A model generated the notes under the pieces. The model was not told where the DNA came from. It worked only from the letters and a program-made list of their open reading frames with translations, and ran no database searches. Below are positions 9,001 to 17,627 of a stretch of 64,000 nt of DNA, piece after piece. This DNA comes from Symsagittifera roscoffensis (lineage: Eukaryota; Xenacoelomorpha; Acoela; Convolutidae): contig NC_087063.1 of NCBI RefSeq assembly GCF_963678635.1, forward strand, positions 12,252,368-12,316,367. Direction: 5' to 3'. The position numbers and the translations under genes were made by a program. Numbering within the stretch: position 1 is the stretch's first letter; every line of letters starts with the position of its first letter.

Positions 9001-12000
9001 ATCTCGTGTTCTGTGCTCAATTATCATGTTGTATCCATCCAAGCGAACTATCCACCTCCCAATATAGCTCTGGTCCATTGAGTACGTTTTCAGCCAGCTT
9101 AGTGCTCGGTTGTCGACTCGCAGCTTGAAGGGCTCACTGCCTAAGTATGCTCTGTATTTTTCGACAAAGGTGACCACCGCAAACATCTCTGCTTTCGGTG
9201 CTCCGTACTTCATTTCTGTGTCACTTAGGACCTTGCTCCCGTATGCTATCGGTCTCAAGACTGTCTTCCCATTCCATTCTTGTTCTTGATGGAGAATCCC
9301 AGAAATCGCGACTACTGACGCATCCGTGTCTAGCACGTACATCCCCTTCTCAGTCGGCATACCCAGTACTGGTGCCTCACACAGCTCTTTCTTTATTCTC
9401 TGGAATGACTCTTCTGCCGCGTTGTTCCACGTGAATTTCTTGCCCTTGTGTCTCATTAATTGTTGCATCGGGTATACCTTATCCGCATAGCCCTTGATGA
9501 ATTCTCTATAATAGTTGGCGAAACCCAGGAAGCTCATCAGCTGGTGCTCCGTCTTCGGTGATTTCCAAGTTAGGACTGCTTCCACGGCGTCTGGGTCAGG
9601 TCTGATACCGTGTTTATCTACCATCCTGCCCAAGTATTTAATCGAGTCCTTGAGTATCTCGCACTTTGATGGTTTACACTTCAGCCCCGATCTTTTCATG
9701 CACGCGAACACCTCGTCAAGCCTCTCAATGTGGTCTTCTAGTGTTGGCGTTGCTATTACCACGTCGTCTACATAGCACATTACCAGGTTGCCGTATTTCT
9801 TCGTCACGCCTATCAACGCGTGTGCCATCAGCCGCTGAAACGTGGCTGTTGCATTGCAGAGTCCAAACGGCATCCGTTTCCATTGAAACAGACCCAACTC
9901 GCAGGCGAACCCTGTCTTGTCCCTGTCTTGCTTCCTTAATGGTACCTGCCAAAAGGCCGAGCCTAAATCAAGAGTCGTAAAAAATTTCGCATCACCTAAC
10001 TTCGAGAGGCTCTCATCAATTCTAGGTATGGGATAGGCATCCTTCACCGTGACGGAGTTCAGGTATCGAAAGTCACAACAAAACCTTAACTGGTCGCCTT
10101 TCTTTTTGGCCATCACTACTCCACACGCCCACGGTGACTTGGATGGTTCTATCATGTCATACTCTAGTAACGTTTCGATTTCTTTTCTACACGCGTCCGA
10201 TTTGTGTGGGGTCATGCGCCTCGCCCCCTCCCTGTGTGGCACCGCGTTTTCCTCAAGTTCTATTTCATGTTCAACAAAATTACAACACCCGATATCCGCC
10301 TTATGCCTTGAAAAAACCTCCTCGTTCCGCTCTAGTACGTCCTTGATAGCTTCGAGCTGTTCATCTTTCAGTTTGCCCCTTAAATGTTCAATCTCCGGCA
10401 GAACCGGTTTATCAGTTTGCATTTCATCTAGCGTGGGTCGCTCTGGAAAGTTCGAACAGCTCGAAAGCCCATCGTCCGTTTCTGACTTAAGTGATTTGAT
10501 AAGACCTGAAGAATCTTTTATTCTCTGCAATCGTCTCAAGATACAAATTTTGTCCCTGTGGTTGGGACAATCAACAACTTCATTTTGTTTTGAGTTTTCA
10601 ATTGTTTCATATCGAGTTTTAACCGGTAAAGCATATCCCAGCTTCCTCCCTCTCTGTATCGTGATCGGTATATCAAGGGTATTCAACAAGACACTGACGC
10701 AGAGGCCGCTCTTCGTTATCGAAAATGATCTTCCTAAAACAGCAGCGCTTTGACTATTAGGATTTGGAACTATACACACTTGCTTGTTGTCACTTAGTTC
10801 ATTATAATTTTTCATCCTCAAGCTTACGATTGCCGCTTCATTAGCTTTTAACCTCACTCTCCTACTCAAGAATACCGGTGCTTTGTTTTCATTCGCCATT
10901 ATTAAATTTACCGGTTTGATTGCGTACCTCCTATCCGGGTTCCGTATCCTGAACATTGCATTATTTAGATCAATCGTTACGTCGAAATTCCTGATGAAGT
11001 CTCTGCCCAAAATGAATTGGTCAGATTCATCTAGGTTTTCTACCACGATGAAGCTCATCCACAGGTTACGTTCCCCCAAATTGAGGGCTATGATCGGCGT
11101 CCTGCCCAACACCCGAAGGGCCCCTTTGTTTGCAGCTGACAGCCGTATTCTCGAGTCTATCAAGTCACCTTTGTCAAAGCCCATTTTTTCCCATGTTTCA
11201 ATTGGTATGACGCTCAAGACTGCTCCCGTGTCAAGTAATCCACGTAACTGAGTCTTTTTGCCATTTATGTCTAGCACGTGCCCTGTCACGTCTGCTTCCG
11301 TCCCGATGTGCATTGCATCTTCTTCGAGCATAGCACAGTGTCCAATCGATCTTACTTTCAATTCTTCTTTCCCTACATAGATTTGTCCAATTAGGTCTTC
11401 GTCGCATGTTATCATCGTCTTGGTATAGATGTTGATTCCATCTATATTTAGCATGACCTCGTGTGGACCATAAGCTTCAGTATACCTATTATCAACACGT
11501 ACCGATTTGCTGCCCCCTCTCGTGAGTAGTGCCCTGAGCGCTCTAGAAGTCGTTTGTGGACTTATTCCACTCAAGTAGTCTGCATACACGTCAATGTGCA
11601 TTATCGTCTGGTCGCTCGGCTCGCTCAAGTTTCTGGTTACCTCGTGTCCGCCCACTGTGATTATCGACATTATTCTTGCTCCGATTTTCGATATTCCAAA
11701 AGGTTTACCTGTCACCATTTTCACGGTGTTGCAATTCCCGGTCTTCATTGAGCCCGTTCTAGCCTCTGGTATTGAGTTCGATCCGGTTAATGCTTCGTTA
11801 AAATTCTGTCTTTCGATCTCCAGCTTTAGTCGTTGCTCTATTTCTTTCGCAGCCAGATCTTGTTTCACTTTGGCAATTGCTTCCGTCGCCGCTTTCTCAT
11901 AATTTATCTCTAGAGAACTTCCGGCCGCGGACTCTAACGCACCGCTAACATGTGTAACAGCTTTCACTGTCTTCGTCGGCAATTCGGTGTTTGGTACCCC

Positions 12001-14199
12001 CAAGTTCCTAGATTCAAATTCGTTTTGCCTGTTCCGCTGATTCTGCCCCGCCGCTAATGCCAACTTATGTTTGGGGTGATTCTGGTCCTTGACCGCTTCC
12101 CAGAACAAGGGACAATCCATTCTGAAGTGCCCCTCCTGGTTACAGAAGAAGCATCTGGCGCCTATCTTGATGATTAAGCCATTATAGTACTCGTGTTCCT
12201 CCATCTGACTCATATCCTCCTCATCCGGTGCATAACCTAGGCTCTTCATGCCTTGTTTGTACGTTGTGCAGTCAGCCACATGACGATCCGCTGACCCGCA
12301 GTTCGCGCATGATCTGCGCTTGTCCATATCATCTCTAGGTTTGTACCATGATGACCTCTGGGGTTGGCTTCCCCCTTGCGTGTTCCTATTTTCAGAATAT
12401 GAGTACTTCTTAGGTTTCATCAGCATGTATTCTCTTGATTTCTGTCTCATTTCCTCTGGGATGGGTGCGCTGTCCTTCGACAATGTGTAGTATGTTGCTA
12501 ACATTGTCCTTAAGTCATCACTTTTCACCCCATCGATGAACTTCGAGGCAATGCTAAAGTTCCGTCTATTTGTCGACTCCTCTGGGTCACTCCTCCTTCT
12601 CAAGCTCTCGAGGTCATCTAGGAACCGATCTATTGACTCGTCGTCCCTCTGCCTTCTCTTTTCAAATCGCATCATCGCTTGGTGACCCTTCATGCCTGAC
12701 CCGAATCGATTCAGCAATATCTCGAAGATCTTGTCCGCAGTGTCGCGTTCTTCCTCCTTCTTTGCGACCACGCATTTTAATGCCGTTCCTTCCAAGTTGC
12801 TCAGTATGGCTGTACATGCTTGTCTTTCGTCACTCAAGTTATCTTGTTCTAGATGTAATCTCATCACTTCCACCCAAGTGTCAATGCATCCATCGGAGTC
12901 GTCTTTGAATTCTTTTGGCTTCTTGAATGTCTTTCTTGATTTTCCCTCTCTCCTGTCGCTCGAGTCAGTGTTCCTCGTGGCGAAGGCCTCTAGAGTCCTG
13001 TTCATCATCTCCCAAGTGCTGGCCCATGTTATAGCATCCGGTCCTGTGTTGCTGTTAGCTGTTGAATCTCCCGGAGCAGTCGTTGTATTCGACGTTCCAT
13101 TCTTCATTATTGTTTTCGCAGCTGTTGGTGCTATGCTTATCGCATCCCTGGTTAAGGGCAACGGTGTCGATTGCCGTTTGTTCCTTTGTGGTTCTACAAA
13201 GTCAACTCTGGTGCTTTGCGTACGATCCGCTGCCGGTCTTTCTTGTGGAGTGGAACCTCTCAAGATTGCATCCAACTTCGCCTGTATTGCACACGAACTC
13301 TCGGCTTGACTCTTGCTCATTGTGTCCATTCTCCTTTCCAGGCTCCCTAATTGGCTGTTGACATCATCATATCGGTTCTTCAACTGTTGCATGTCTGTTT
13401 TGATGTTCTTTTCTCGTTCTTCATTGGTGGCTTCTACCTTATCTGACATTTCCTTGAGTCTCTCATCTGTTGCCTTAGCTAGGTTAAAATAACTGTCTAG
13501 ATACTCGTGCTTTGTGTATCTTATCTCCTTTTTTATCACCTCTCTGTCTTCTTCACTGTGCTTAAGTCTTTTGTCAATCTGATTTAATTTCGCCAACAAG
13601 TCACCGAGCTCAATGGTAGTCTCTTCATGGTCACCCGTCGGTCTCTCTTCGGCCGTAGCCTCTGCTTTAGCTTGTTCCTCTCTTGGATTGGCTTCTGAGG
13701 TCTTCGTGCTCACTGTCCCAAATGTTCGTGCTCTTTCTGCTTTTGGTTCTTCAGTCACGTTTTCTTTCGTTTTTATTCCGAACATTATTCCCAATTTTTC
13801 CGTAAAAGATGTCCTCTTTACTTGAGAGTCTTCTTTCACCGTTTCTTCGGTGTTGCCTATTGCATCTTCCGCGTCATCTATCGGTGAGAACTCTATGGGT
13901 TTCTGGTTCGGTTCCTCTGCATTGGGCATTGGAGTTGACTCTGTCGCCATCTTCCTTGTTTCATCCACACTTTGATCGGGTGTCTCTAGATCAATCTCGA
14001 TGGTGGGTTCTACTCGCTCCCCTTCCGTGCCCTCTTTCGCCCTGTTCTCCGCTGTACTCCTTGTGCTGACCATGTTAACTGAAAAGTTCTTCTTCGTTAT
14101 CTTTGGGCCCGTTGATGTCGTTCCGCGCAGCGATGAATTATATTTCGTGTTTGATCCACTTGACCTTTTTTCGAGCACCGGTACCCTACTCCGCCTCAT
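5392..14199 (-). CDS. gag-pol: Gag-Pol polyprotein of element A with C-terminal macro-like domain (intact, 2,935 aa)
   Basis: One uninterrupted ORF encodes the whole replication machinery. The start is shared with element B (both begin MRRSRVP). Residues about 195-310 are coiled-coil Gag and about 430-600 capsid-like. CCHC zinc knuckles lie at 631-644 and 683-696. Retropepsin has DTG at 990-992 inside LLDTGAVLSVIP. RT has YVDD with Asp1478/Asp1479, and RNase H begins near Asp1624. A long acidic linker (about 1760-2150) follows. Integrase has an HHCC finger from His2166 and a DDE triad Asp2232/Asp2291/Glu2327, with the usual 35-residue D-E spacing, then a GPF/Y-type C-terminal domain. An acidic tail leads to a macro-like module (about 2725-2935). 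Gag and Pol share one frame with no frameshift or stop between them, so processing must come from the protease. The length is about twice that of typical Ty3/gypsy Gag-Pol. Confidence 0.95.
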   Translation of the reverse strand: MRRSRVPVLEKRSSGSNTKYNSSLRGTTSTGPKITKKNFSVNMVSTRSTAENRAKEGTEGERVEPTIEIDLETPDQSVDETRKMATESTPMPNAEEPNQKPIEFSPIDDAEDAIGNTEETVKEDSQVKRTSFTEKLGIMFGIKTKENVTEEPKAERARTFGTVSTKTSEANPREEQAKAEATAEERPTGDHEETTIELGDLLAKLNQIDKRLKHSEEDREVIKKEIRYTKHEYLDSYFNLAKATDERLKEMSDKVEATNEEREKNIKTDMQQLKNRYDDVNSQLGSLERRMDTMSKSQAESSCAIQAKLDAILRGSTPQERPAADRTQSTRVDFVEPQRNKRQSTPLPLTRDAISIAPTAAKTIMKNGTSNTTTAPGDSTANSNTGPDAITWASTWEMMNRTLEAFATRNTDSSDRREGKSRKTFKKPKEFKDDSDGCIDTWVEVMRLHLEQDNLSDERQACTAILSNLEGTALKCVVAKKEEERDTADKIFEILLNRFGSGMKGHQAMMRFEKRRQRDDESIDRFLDDLESLRRRSDPEESTNRRNFSIASKFIDGVKSDDLRTMLATYYTLSKDSAPIPEEMRQKSREYMLMKPKKYSYSENRNTQGGSQPQRSSWYKPRDDMDKRRSCANCGSADRHVADCTTYKQGMKSLGYAPDEEDMSQMEEHEYYNGLIIKIGARCFFCNQEGHFRMDCPLFWEAVKDQNHPKHKLALAAGQNQRNRQNEFESRNLGVPNTELPTKTVKAVTHVSGALESAAGSSLEINYEKAATEAIAKVKQDLAAKEIEQRLKLEIERQNFNEALTGSNSIPEARTGSMKTGNCNTVKMVTGKPFGISKIGARIMSIITVGGHEVTRNLSEPSDQTIMHIDVYADYLSGISPQTTSRALRALLTRGGSKSVRVDNRYTEAYGPHEVMLNIDGINIYTKTMITCDEDLIGQIYVGKEELKVRSIGHCAMLEEDAMHIGTEADVTGHVLDINGKKTQLRGLLDTGAVLSVIPIETWEKMGFDKGDLIDSRIRLSAANKGALRVLGRTPIIALNLGERNLWMSFIVVENLDESDQFILGRDFIRNFDVTIDLNNAMFRIRNPDRRYAIKPVNLIMANENKAPVFLSRRVRLKANEAAIVSLRMKNYNELSDNKQVCIVPNPNSQSAAVLGRSFSITKSGLCVSVLLNTLDIPITIQRGRKLGYALPVKTRYETIENSKQNEVVDCPNHRDKICILRRLQRIKDSSGLIKSLKSETDDGLSSCSNFPERPTLDEMQTDKPVLPEIEHLRGKLKDEQLEAIKDVLERNEEVFSRHKADIGCCNFVEHEIELEENAVPHREGARRMTPHKSDACRKEIETLLEYDMIEPSKSPWACGVVMAKKKGDQLRFCCDFRYLNSVTVKDAYPIPRIDESLSKLGDAKFFTTLDLGSAFWQVPLRKQDRDKTGFACELGLFQWKRMPFGLCNATATFQRLMAHALIGVTKKYGNLVMCYVDDVVIATPTLEDHIERLDEVFACMKRSGLKCKPSKCEILKDSIKYLGRMVDKHGIRPDPDAVEAVLTWKSPKTEHQLMSFLGFANYYREFIKGYADKVYPMQQLMRHKGKKFTWNNAAEESFQRIKKELCEAPVLGMPTEKGMYVLDTDASVVAISGILHQEQEWNGKTVLRPIAYGSKVLSDTEMKYGAPKAEMFAVVTFVEKYRAYLGSEPFKLRVDNRALSWLKTYSMDQSYIGRWIVRLDGYNMIIEHRTRDKHQNADSLSKKTEFYERQEQREADRPEIKDGFSFMDKETYDSLPLTRWLDKSGKPIEDHPELPKEPLEKTILKKSRGIPIGIMLKSKIVRETLKAKGYDLIQVEEGTVRIDEDLMRLLEKLSDDKAVIQGRGQEASELTILRREETVNNTDVSKGSITDSKEVVRSLVEKIPEKILEQTKVRDKKVTFREEVEHLGLDQESGEWSRFMEEDETGEGKLSGEREEWDEDSDESSEDQDSLCMILAEEKIRQHDRELQTDPSSGTYNLEIQEVRGSEELEKIAVSRKPLRELSCNSNVRTNLVPEDDMKIVKRMICVKLSDDIHNPGEMNGQIMALKEHVKARYRLSDLIRAQKNDKMTSNLSKWIHSGVKEKGELEEDSYKILSQFYKEKRDLLYHTAEGVVAFKRRDEEKILHKHNLIILPQLYQTEVLFRSHDQMGHQGIDKVQQRILHRFDWPGMRKACERWVNACLACLQVKDPRKMKFPLKSVESSEFNEVVQIDHQKICMTESGYNQILVIIDHFTKLAEAVPCQTASAEETCDHLITHWISRYGCPMTFQSDNGKAFVGDLTKELMKRSHIAQAHSTTYHPQTNGLVERQNRTLVNMLRVYCSRYMTDWDKYLPQVVGAYNSTQHSTTGISPFMMLTGRERAMPITFFYPEYEGKRTSPQAYVKEAIKRQQELNELCRRNTAQAQMRQRKKYDEKILRAKPYEVGQYVWVFQNVIPPKGTKKLLKKWRGPFMITEVHQQGRFYRLSTGRAAHYENLKPHVPSPEDWCLPKDMEGLEYLVVEPACEVNEKGTREKNDGNENLSLDDNEKIEVESDAGSFVEEDWNDPEQNEVPKWMEPDRPTPPETRTGNRKRTGMRYNRYGDDFLIDKIQPDKLGDELLSAGELEAEEEWQVIDDGGHYPQDDYSTPELETDLEQSEIERRENTNLRILEWMRDVKDESREGQSIQQIDVSAANYMKTEDPLFGWTATDRPLDIPKDNSDPTTSTGTSINIFVRGVGVGLTHTKNLMIKKLKEVRETSGLELEEEEPEPTIGRNFKTKFEIPNEYSENIMITDSDFILSNRTSAICITADMSFKSRLEADFKREYQNVEFLFRQRPGLGGIAALPPSVAQVPGKYLCFLVTRVNDRNTIDPEHVILALTRLRDFMIERGIVEVSMPVYDPNRGKLSSRELYAILHVVFAETEIMVHLHKKYYLSIA
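5949..6035 (-). promoter_or_regulatory. 87-bp ultraconserved island with GNRA-tetraloop hairpin inside ORF1 (element A)
   Basis: These 87 bases are identical to 28308-28394 of element B, while flanking sequence differs at roughly a fifth to a third of positions. In element sense the island opens with ATCGACG-GGGA-CGTCGAT, a perfect 7-bp stem closed by a GNRA-type tetraloop, then an AT-rich stretch, then a G-rich tract. Element C keeps the 17-base hairpin core at 47480-47497 and much of the rest. Conservation at synonymous sites implies a nucleic-acid role (RNA structure, priming or processing signal) on top of coding. Confidence 0.7.
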
Positions 14200-14473
14200 T
14201 ATTTCTATTTACAACTGCTTTTATTTACAATTTTATTATATACACGATTCTATTCTAAGAATAAAAAAAATAATAAAACAACAAATTTAGTACAACGTGT
14301 TAAAAACCTTGTTGTAGCTCTCTTCCTAAAACCTCCGAAAAACTTTCCTTAATTTGGTCTTAACCGTACCTATTTCGATTTGTCTTATTCTGTCTTAAGA
14401 CACACTTGTTGTGATTCTACTTCAATTTTTATACCGTCCCAAGACTATTCGTCACTATCACAGTACTCTCCGC

Positions 14474-15165
14474 TAGTGTCCTAAGACCCTTGTACCAAGA
14501 CTACTGTCCCAAGACTAGTGTCCCAAGGCTAGTGTCCCAAGACTACTGTCCCAAGACTACTGTCCCAAGACTAGTGTCCCAAGGGTAGTGTCCCAAGACC
14601 AGTGTCCCAAGGCTAGTGTCCCAAGACTAGTGTCCCAAGGCTAGTGTCCCAAGACTACTGTCCCAAGACTAGTGTCCCAAGGGCAGTGTCCCAAGACCAG
14701 TGTCCCAAGGCTGGTGTCCCAAGACTACTGTCCCAAGGCTAGTGTCCCAAGACTACTGTCCCAAGACCACTGTCCCAAGACCACTGTCCCAAGACCCTGT
14801 CCCAAGACCACTGTCCCAAGACCACTGTCCCAAGACCCTGTCCCAAGACCACTGTCCCAAGACCACTGTCCCAAGACCCCTGTCCCAAGACCCTGTCCCA
14901 AGACCACTGTCCCAAGACCCTGTCCCAAGACCCTGTCCCAAGACCCTGTCCCAAGACCACTGTCCCAAGACCACTGTCCCAAGACCCTGTCCCAAGACCA
15001 CTGTCCCAAGACCCTGTCCCAAGACCCTGTCCCAAGACCACTGTCCCAAGACCACTGTCCCAAGACCCTGTCCCAAGACCACTGTCCCAAGACCCTGTCC
15101 CAAGACCACTGTCCCAAGACCCTGTCCCAAGACCACTATCCCAAGACTGCTCTGTCCCAAGACTT
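14474..15165 (-). repeat. Minisatellite in the leader of element A (13-15 bp units, core GTCTTGGGACA)
   Basis: About 50 head-to-tail units of 13-15 bp run through this region. In element sense the core is GTCTTGGGACAGT. Units nearer the LTR (14750-15140) are very uniform; units nearer Gag-Pol are more varied. Because the unit lacks stop codons in most frames, long spurious reading frames appear on both strands. They have no start context or conservation and are not genes. The same core word recurs in the different array of element B. Confidence 0.95.
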
Positions 15166-16002
15166 CTTCGGTCTTGTCCCAATACTCGTCACGGAGTGTC
15201 TTCCTCGTTGTAGGGTCTTCTTGAATCACCGTACCTTGTACCACCACTCAAGCTCTAGTAAAATTTTCCCAAAAACCCTCTCTTAAAAGCCAAATGCTGA
15301 CCCCCCTCTTCTTTTTGGTTGTTTCTATTTCAATGTAGGTGCGCAGGTATCTTGTGATCACCTGTTCGTATAAAACCAAACACAAATCCTCACTAAAATG
15401 CAACAAAATCTAAGTAAGAAAAACAATAAAAACAGAAAAATGAGCCCACCTGAAATTCAAAGGTGACCAATGTCTACCTTTCGTCGAAAAAAATGTCTGG
15501 TACCTAATTGCCACGCGTTTTCCTCCCCCCACTAGTGATCTTATGGGGTTTCACAAAAGCTGTTTATATCCGGTCCCCCCTACCAAACCAACCAGCGTAC
15601 CAGTCTTAACTAGAGTTGAATTTTGGATCTCCACCTAATATTACCAACGCGTGTTAATTTCTAATGTAACTAAGTCAACGATGTCGACTAATTAGTTACT
15701 CTAATTTCCCCCTTTTTACAATTTACAACCGCCAACCTCTAACTTAACCAGCCCCCCTTCTAACCTCCCCCCTTTCTAGCCCCCCTTCTTAAGCCTAAAA
15801 ATTACTTTAAGCGCCGGGTGCTAAACCTCTCAAGAGAAAACCGTAGACCTGTTTCCAGGCCTGCTCAAGTAAAAACGTTCCTCAAAACTGGGGGATTTCG
15901 CTTATCCAATTTTACACTTATCTCCTATAATGTAATGTGGATTCTAACGATACCCGTTCTGCCCAACTTGAGAACTCGAGAATTGCCAAATCCTTCTTGG
16001 CT

Positions 16003-16198
16003 GCTTTCCCACTCGACTGGTCTCCTGTTCCAGTCCAGTCTCCTATTGGTTCAGCTCAAGTGTCCCTGAACCACTTTCCCACTCGGCTGGTCACCTCTTC
16101 CTGTCAAGTCTCCTATTGGTTCAGCTCAAGTGTCCCTGAACCACTTTCCCACTCGGCTGGTCACCTCTTCCAGTCAAGTCTCCTATTGGTCCAGCTAA
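16003..16198 (-). repeat. 70-bp tandem repeat in the leader of element A
   Basis: About 2.75 copies of a 70-bp unit; for example TCCTATTGGT recurs at 16041, 16111 and 16181. In element sense the unit holds GGAGACTTGACTGGAA followed by a GTGACCAGCC word and AGTGGGAAA. Element B has the same words twice (from about 18998 and 19158) spaced 160 bp apart. The motif is conserved although copy spacing differs. Confidence 0.85.
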
Positions 16199-16662
16199 GT
16201 TCCAAGCTATCTGAAAACCTTTGACCACGCCCCACTTCGGGCACTTTATTCAGTTTACTGGTTTAAATTGCTAGGTTGATCGAAACGATCGAACTTGTAA
16301 AACAGTATGGGTATACTATTTAATTAATATAAAGGTTTGATCCAACTAATCTGGTGTCAAAGTCACTGTCTTTTTTCGTTTTATGGTTTTTGTTCCTTTT
16401 TCTATTCTTTTTTTGGTTTTTGTTTTGCTTTTTGTCTTTTTGCTCGTGTTTTTGTCCCCCTAGTTGCCCCCCTTTACTCGGTTAGCTAAGCCTCGTTCGG
16501 AGAGCGTACCAGGAAATTTTCTCGAGTTTTCTTAAAAAGCTATCACGGTACAACCGGAAGGTTTGCACGTTCCTGTCGAACCGTACCGCCGGTACTCTAG
16601 AATGGGCATTCAGCCCGAAGCTGTCTCAAGTGGGTTCGACTCCGTAGTCTTGATGTCGTAAA

Positions 16663-16677
16663 CACCCAGGAGCGCCA
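16663..16677 (-). promoter_or_regulatory. Candidate primer-binding site, element A
   Basis: Eleven bases inside the LTR end, element sense reads TGGCGCTCCTGGGTG. It begins with TGG as expected for pairing with the CCA end of a tRNA. The same 15 bases sit at the same distance in element B (18509-18523). I could not match it to a known tRNA 3' end, so the primer is unidentified. Confidence 0.4.
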
Positions 16678-16688
16678 TAAAAACACTA

Positions 16689-17602
16689 TGTAACATTCGT
16701 CTACTGCAGTCACACATGAGGCTTAAGAAAAATAGGCCCTATAACCACTGGCTCAAGGGTCAGGGACACCATCTCTTGTGTTTTTCTACCTCAAGAACGG
16801 TCGGAGCCAGTTCGGTTCGCTTGTGACATGAGACTACGACCCGTTACAGCTTAAAGGCTACTACTAAAATATCCCCCCACTCTAGAATTAGAAACGTCCC
16901 CATACTTAGGTCTCTAGATACCCAAAATACATGAACGCCGTTAAAAACCGGGTTGGAACAATCCGTTAAGTTACTTTTTATTAGACAGTGTAACTTTGAT
17001 CCATTTCAGATGGATCAACCTAAAACTCGCCTTACCTCAACATAACAATTATAAAACACACTCTAGGAATTTAAATTAAGTACTCACATTGTAGCACGCT
17101 CAAGAACCAGGAAGTAAATAAGTCGGTAAGCAACTCAAGAATTAATAAAGTAACTAAAATGAGTTTAATGTCAGTCAGTTTTAACAACAAGAACAAGTTT
17201 TTACTCTAGACTGTAAGTTCTCGTGAACCATTGGGACACTCTAGCTGTCCACCTTTCCACCGAAGGTTCACTCTAGTCCAGTTCCGAATAATACTCCAGT
17301 TGTTATAATCCAATTCGAGGGAATGCTCTCGTCTCTGTCACAGATGGGACAGCTCTACTCTCGATTATTATAGTGATGGAAATTGCGAATAGCAATTTCC
17401 CACAGATTTTTCTAGCAACTTTCCCGCGATTGTTACTCAATTGTTCTGAAATTGTTCTGATCTCTTTTTCTGATTTTCAGTTCTCGCGAGAAAATCGTGC
17501 ATGACAGGTTCCATTCGAAATTTTGAAAAACCAAATTTCACTCCAAAATCAAGTGTTTTTTGCTTCTCTCAAGGTCAAACTTCCAAATATGACCGACTGG
17601 CA
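16689..17602 (-). repeat. 5' LTR of element A (914 bp)
   Basis: In element sense it starts TGCCAGTCGG and ends TGTTACA, giving the TG...CA ends expected of an LTR. It aligns over its length with both LTRs of element B. It contains a conserved hairpin (16996-17018) followed by an AATAAA polyadenylation signal (16977-16982, minus strand). Its outer end abuts the inverted LTR of element B with only three bases between them. Boundaries come from comparison with B, because the A 3' LTR is outside the window. Confidence 0.8.
16977..17018 (-). terminator. LTR hairpin and AATAAA polyadenylation signal, element A
   Basis: A 9-bp perfect inverted repeat, TTGATCCAT and ATGGATCAA with a 5-base loop, is followed about 13 bases later by AATAAA in element sense. 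The same arrangement is kept in both LTRs of B (18173-18214 and 37199-37240). The AATAAA marks the likely 3' end of the element transcript. Confidence 0.6.
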
Positions 17603-17627
17603 CAGTGCCAGTCGGTCATATTTGGAA
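17581..17627. repeat. Perfect palindrome at the head-to-head junction of elements A and B
   Basis: The sequence is symmetric around base 17604 for at least 23 bases each side. Beyond that, the two inverted 5' LTRs remain similar for about 900 bp and the leaders beyond them stay related. The two LTR ends (17602 and 17606) are separated by the three bases CAG. Confidence 0.95.

Larger units (their letters stand above)
14200..16688 (-). other. 5' leader of element A
   Basis: A non-coding stretch of 2.5 kb lies between the 5' LTR and Gag-Pol. From the LTR inward it holds a candidate primer-binding site (16663-16677), several hundred bases resembling the element B leader, a 70-bp tandem repeat (16003-16198), C-rich and unremarkable sequence (15300-16000), a large minisatellite (14474-15165), and an AT-rich stretch just before the ATG. 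That AT-rich stretch includes a pyrimidine run ending in TTCTTAG near 14257 that could serve as a 3' splice site. No supported coding region was found. Confidence 0.7.
1..17602 (-). mobile_element. Element A: giant Ty3/gypsy-like LTR retrotransposon, near intact, 3' end outside the window
   Basis: Reading on the minus strand, the order is 5' LTR (17602-16689), leader (16688-14200), Gag-Pol ORF (14199-5392), spacer (5391-4869) and ORF2 (4868 to beyond base 1). The 3' LTR must lie left of the window. By comparison with element B the full element should be about 20 kb or more, several times the usual 5-7 kb of Ty3/gypsy elements. Both large ORFs are uninterrupted and the catalytic residues of protease, RT, RNase H, integrase and SGNH hydrolase are present. 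This suggests a recent insertion that may still be competent. Family assignment rests on the domain order PR-RT-RH-IN, which is that of Ty3/gypsy (Metaviridae). Confidence 0.9.

Noticed and set aside
14672-15286. Long overlapping reading frames in several frames on both strands (SQDHCPKT-like and WSWDSGLG-like repeats)
   Set aside because: They are by-products of a stop-free minisatellite. There is no start context, no conservation, and element B has a different array at the same place.
16630-16650. tRNA-like T-arm (GGGTTCGACTCC on the plus strand) next to the LTR, as a tRNA gene
   Set aside because: No acceptor stem, anticodon arm or D-arm around it, and stem pairing fails. Possibly related to the primer-binding region, but unsupported.
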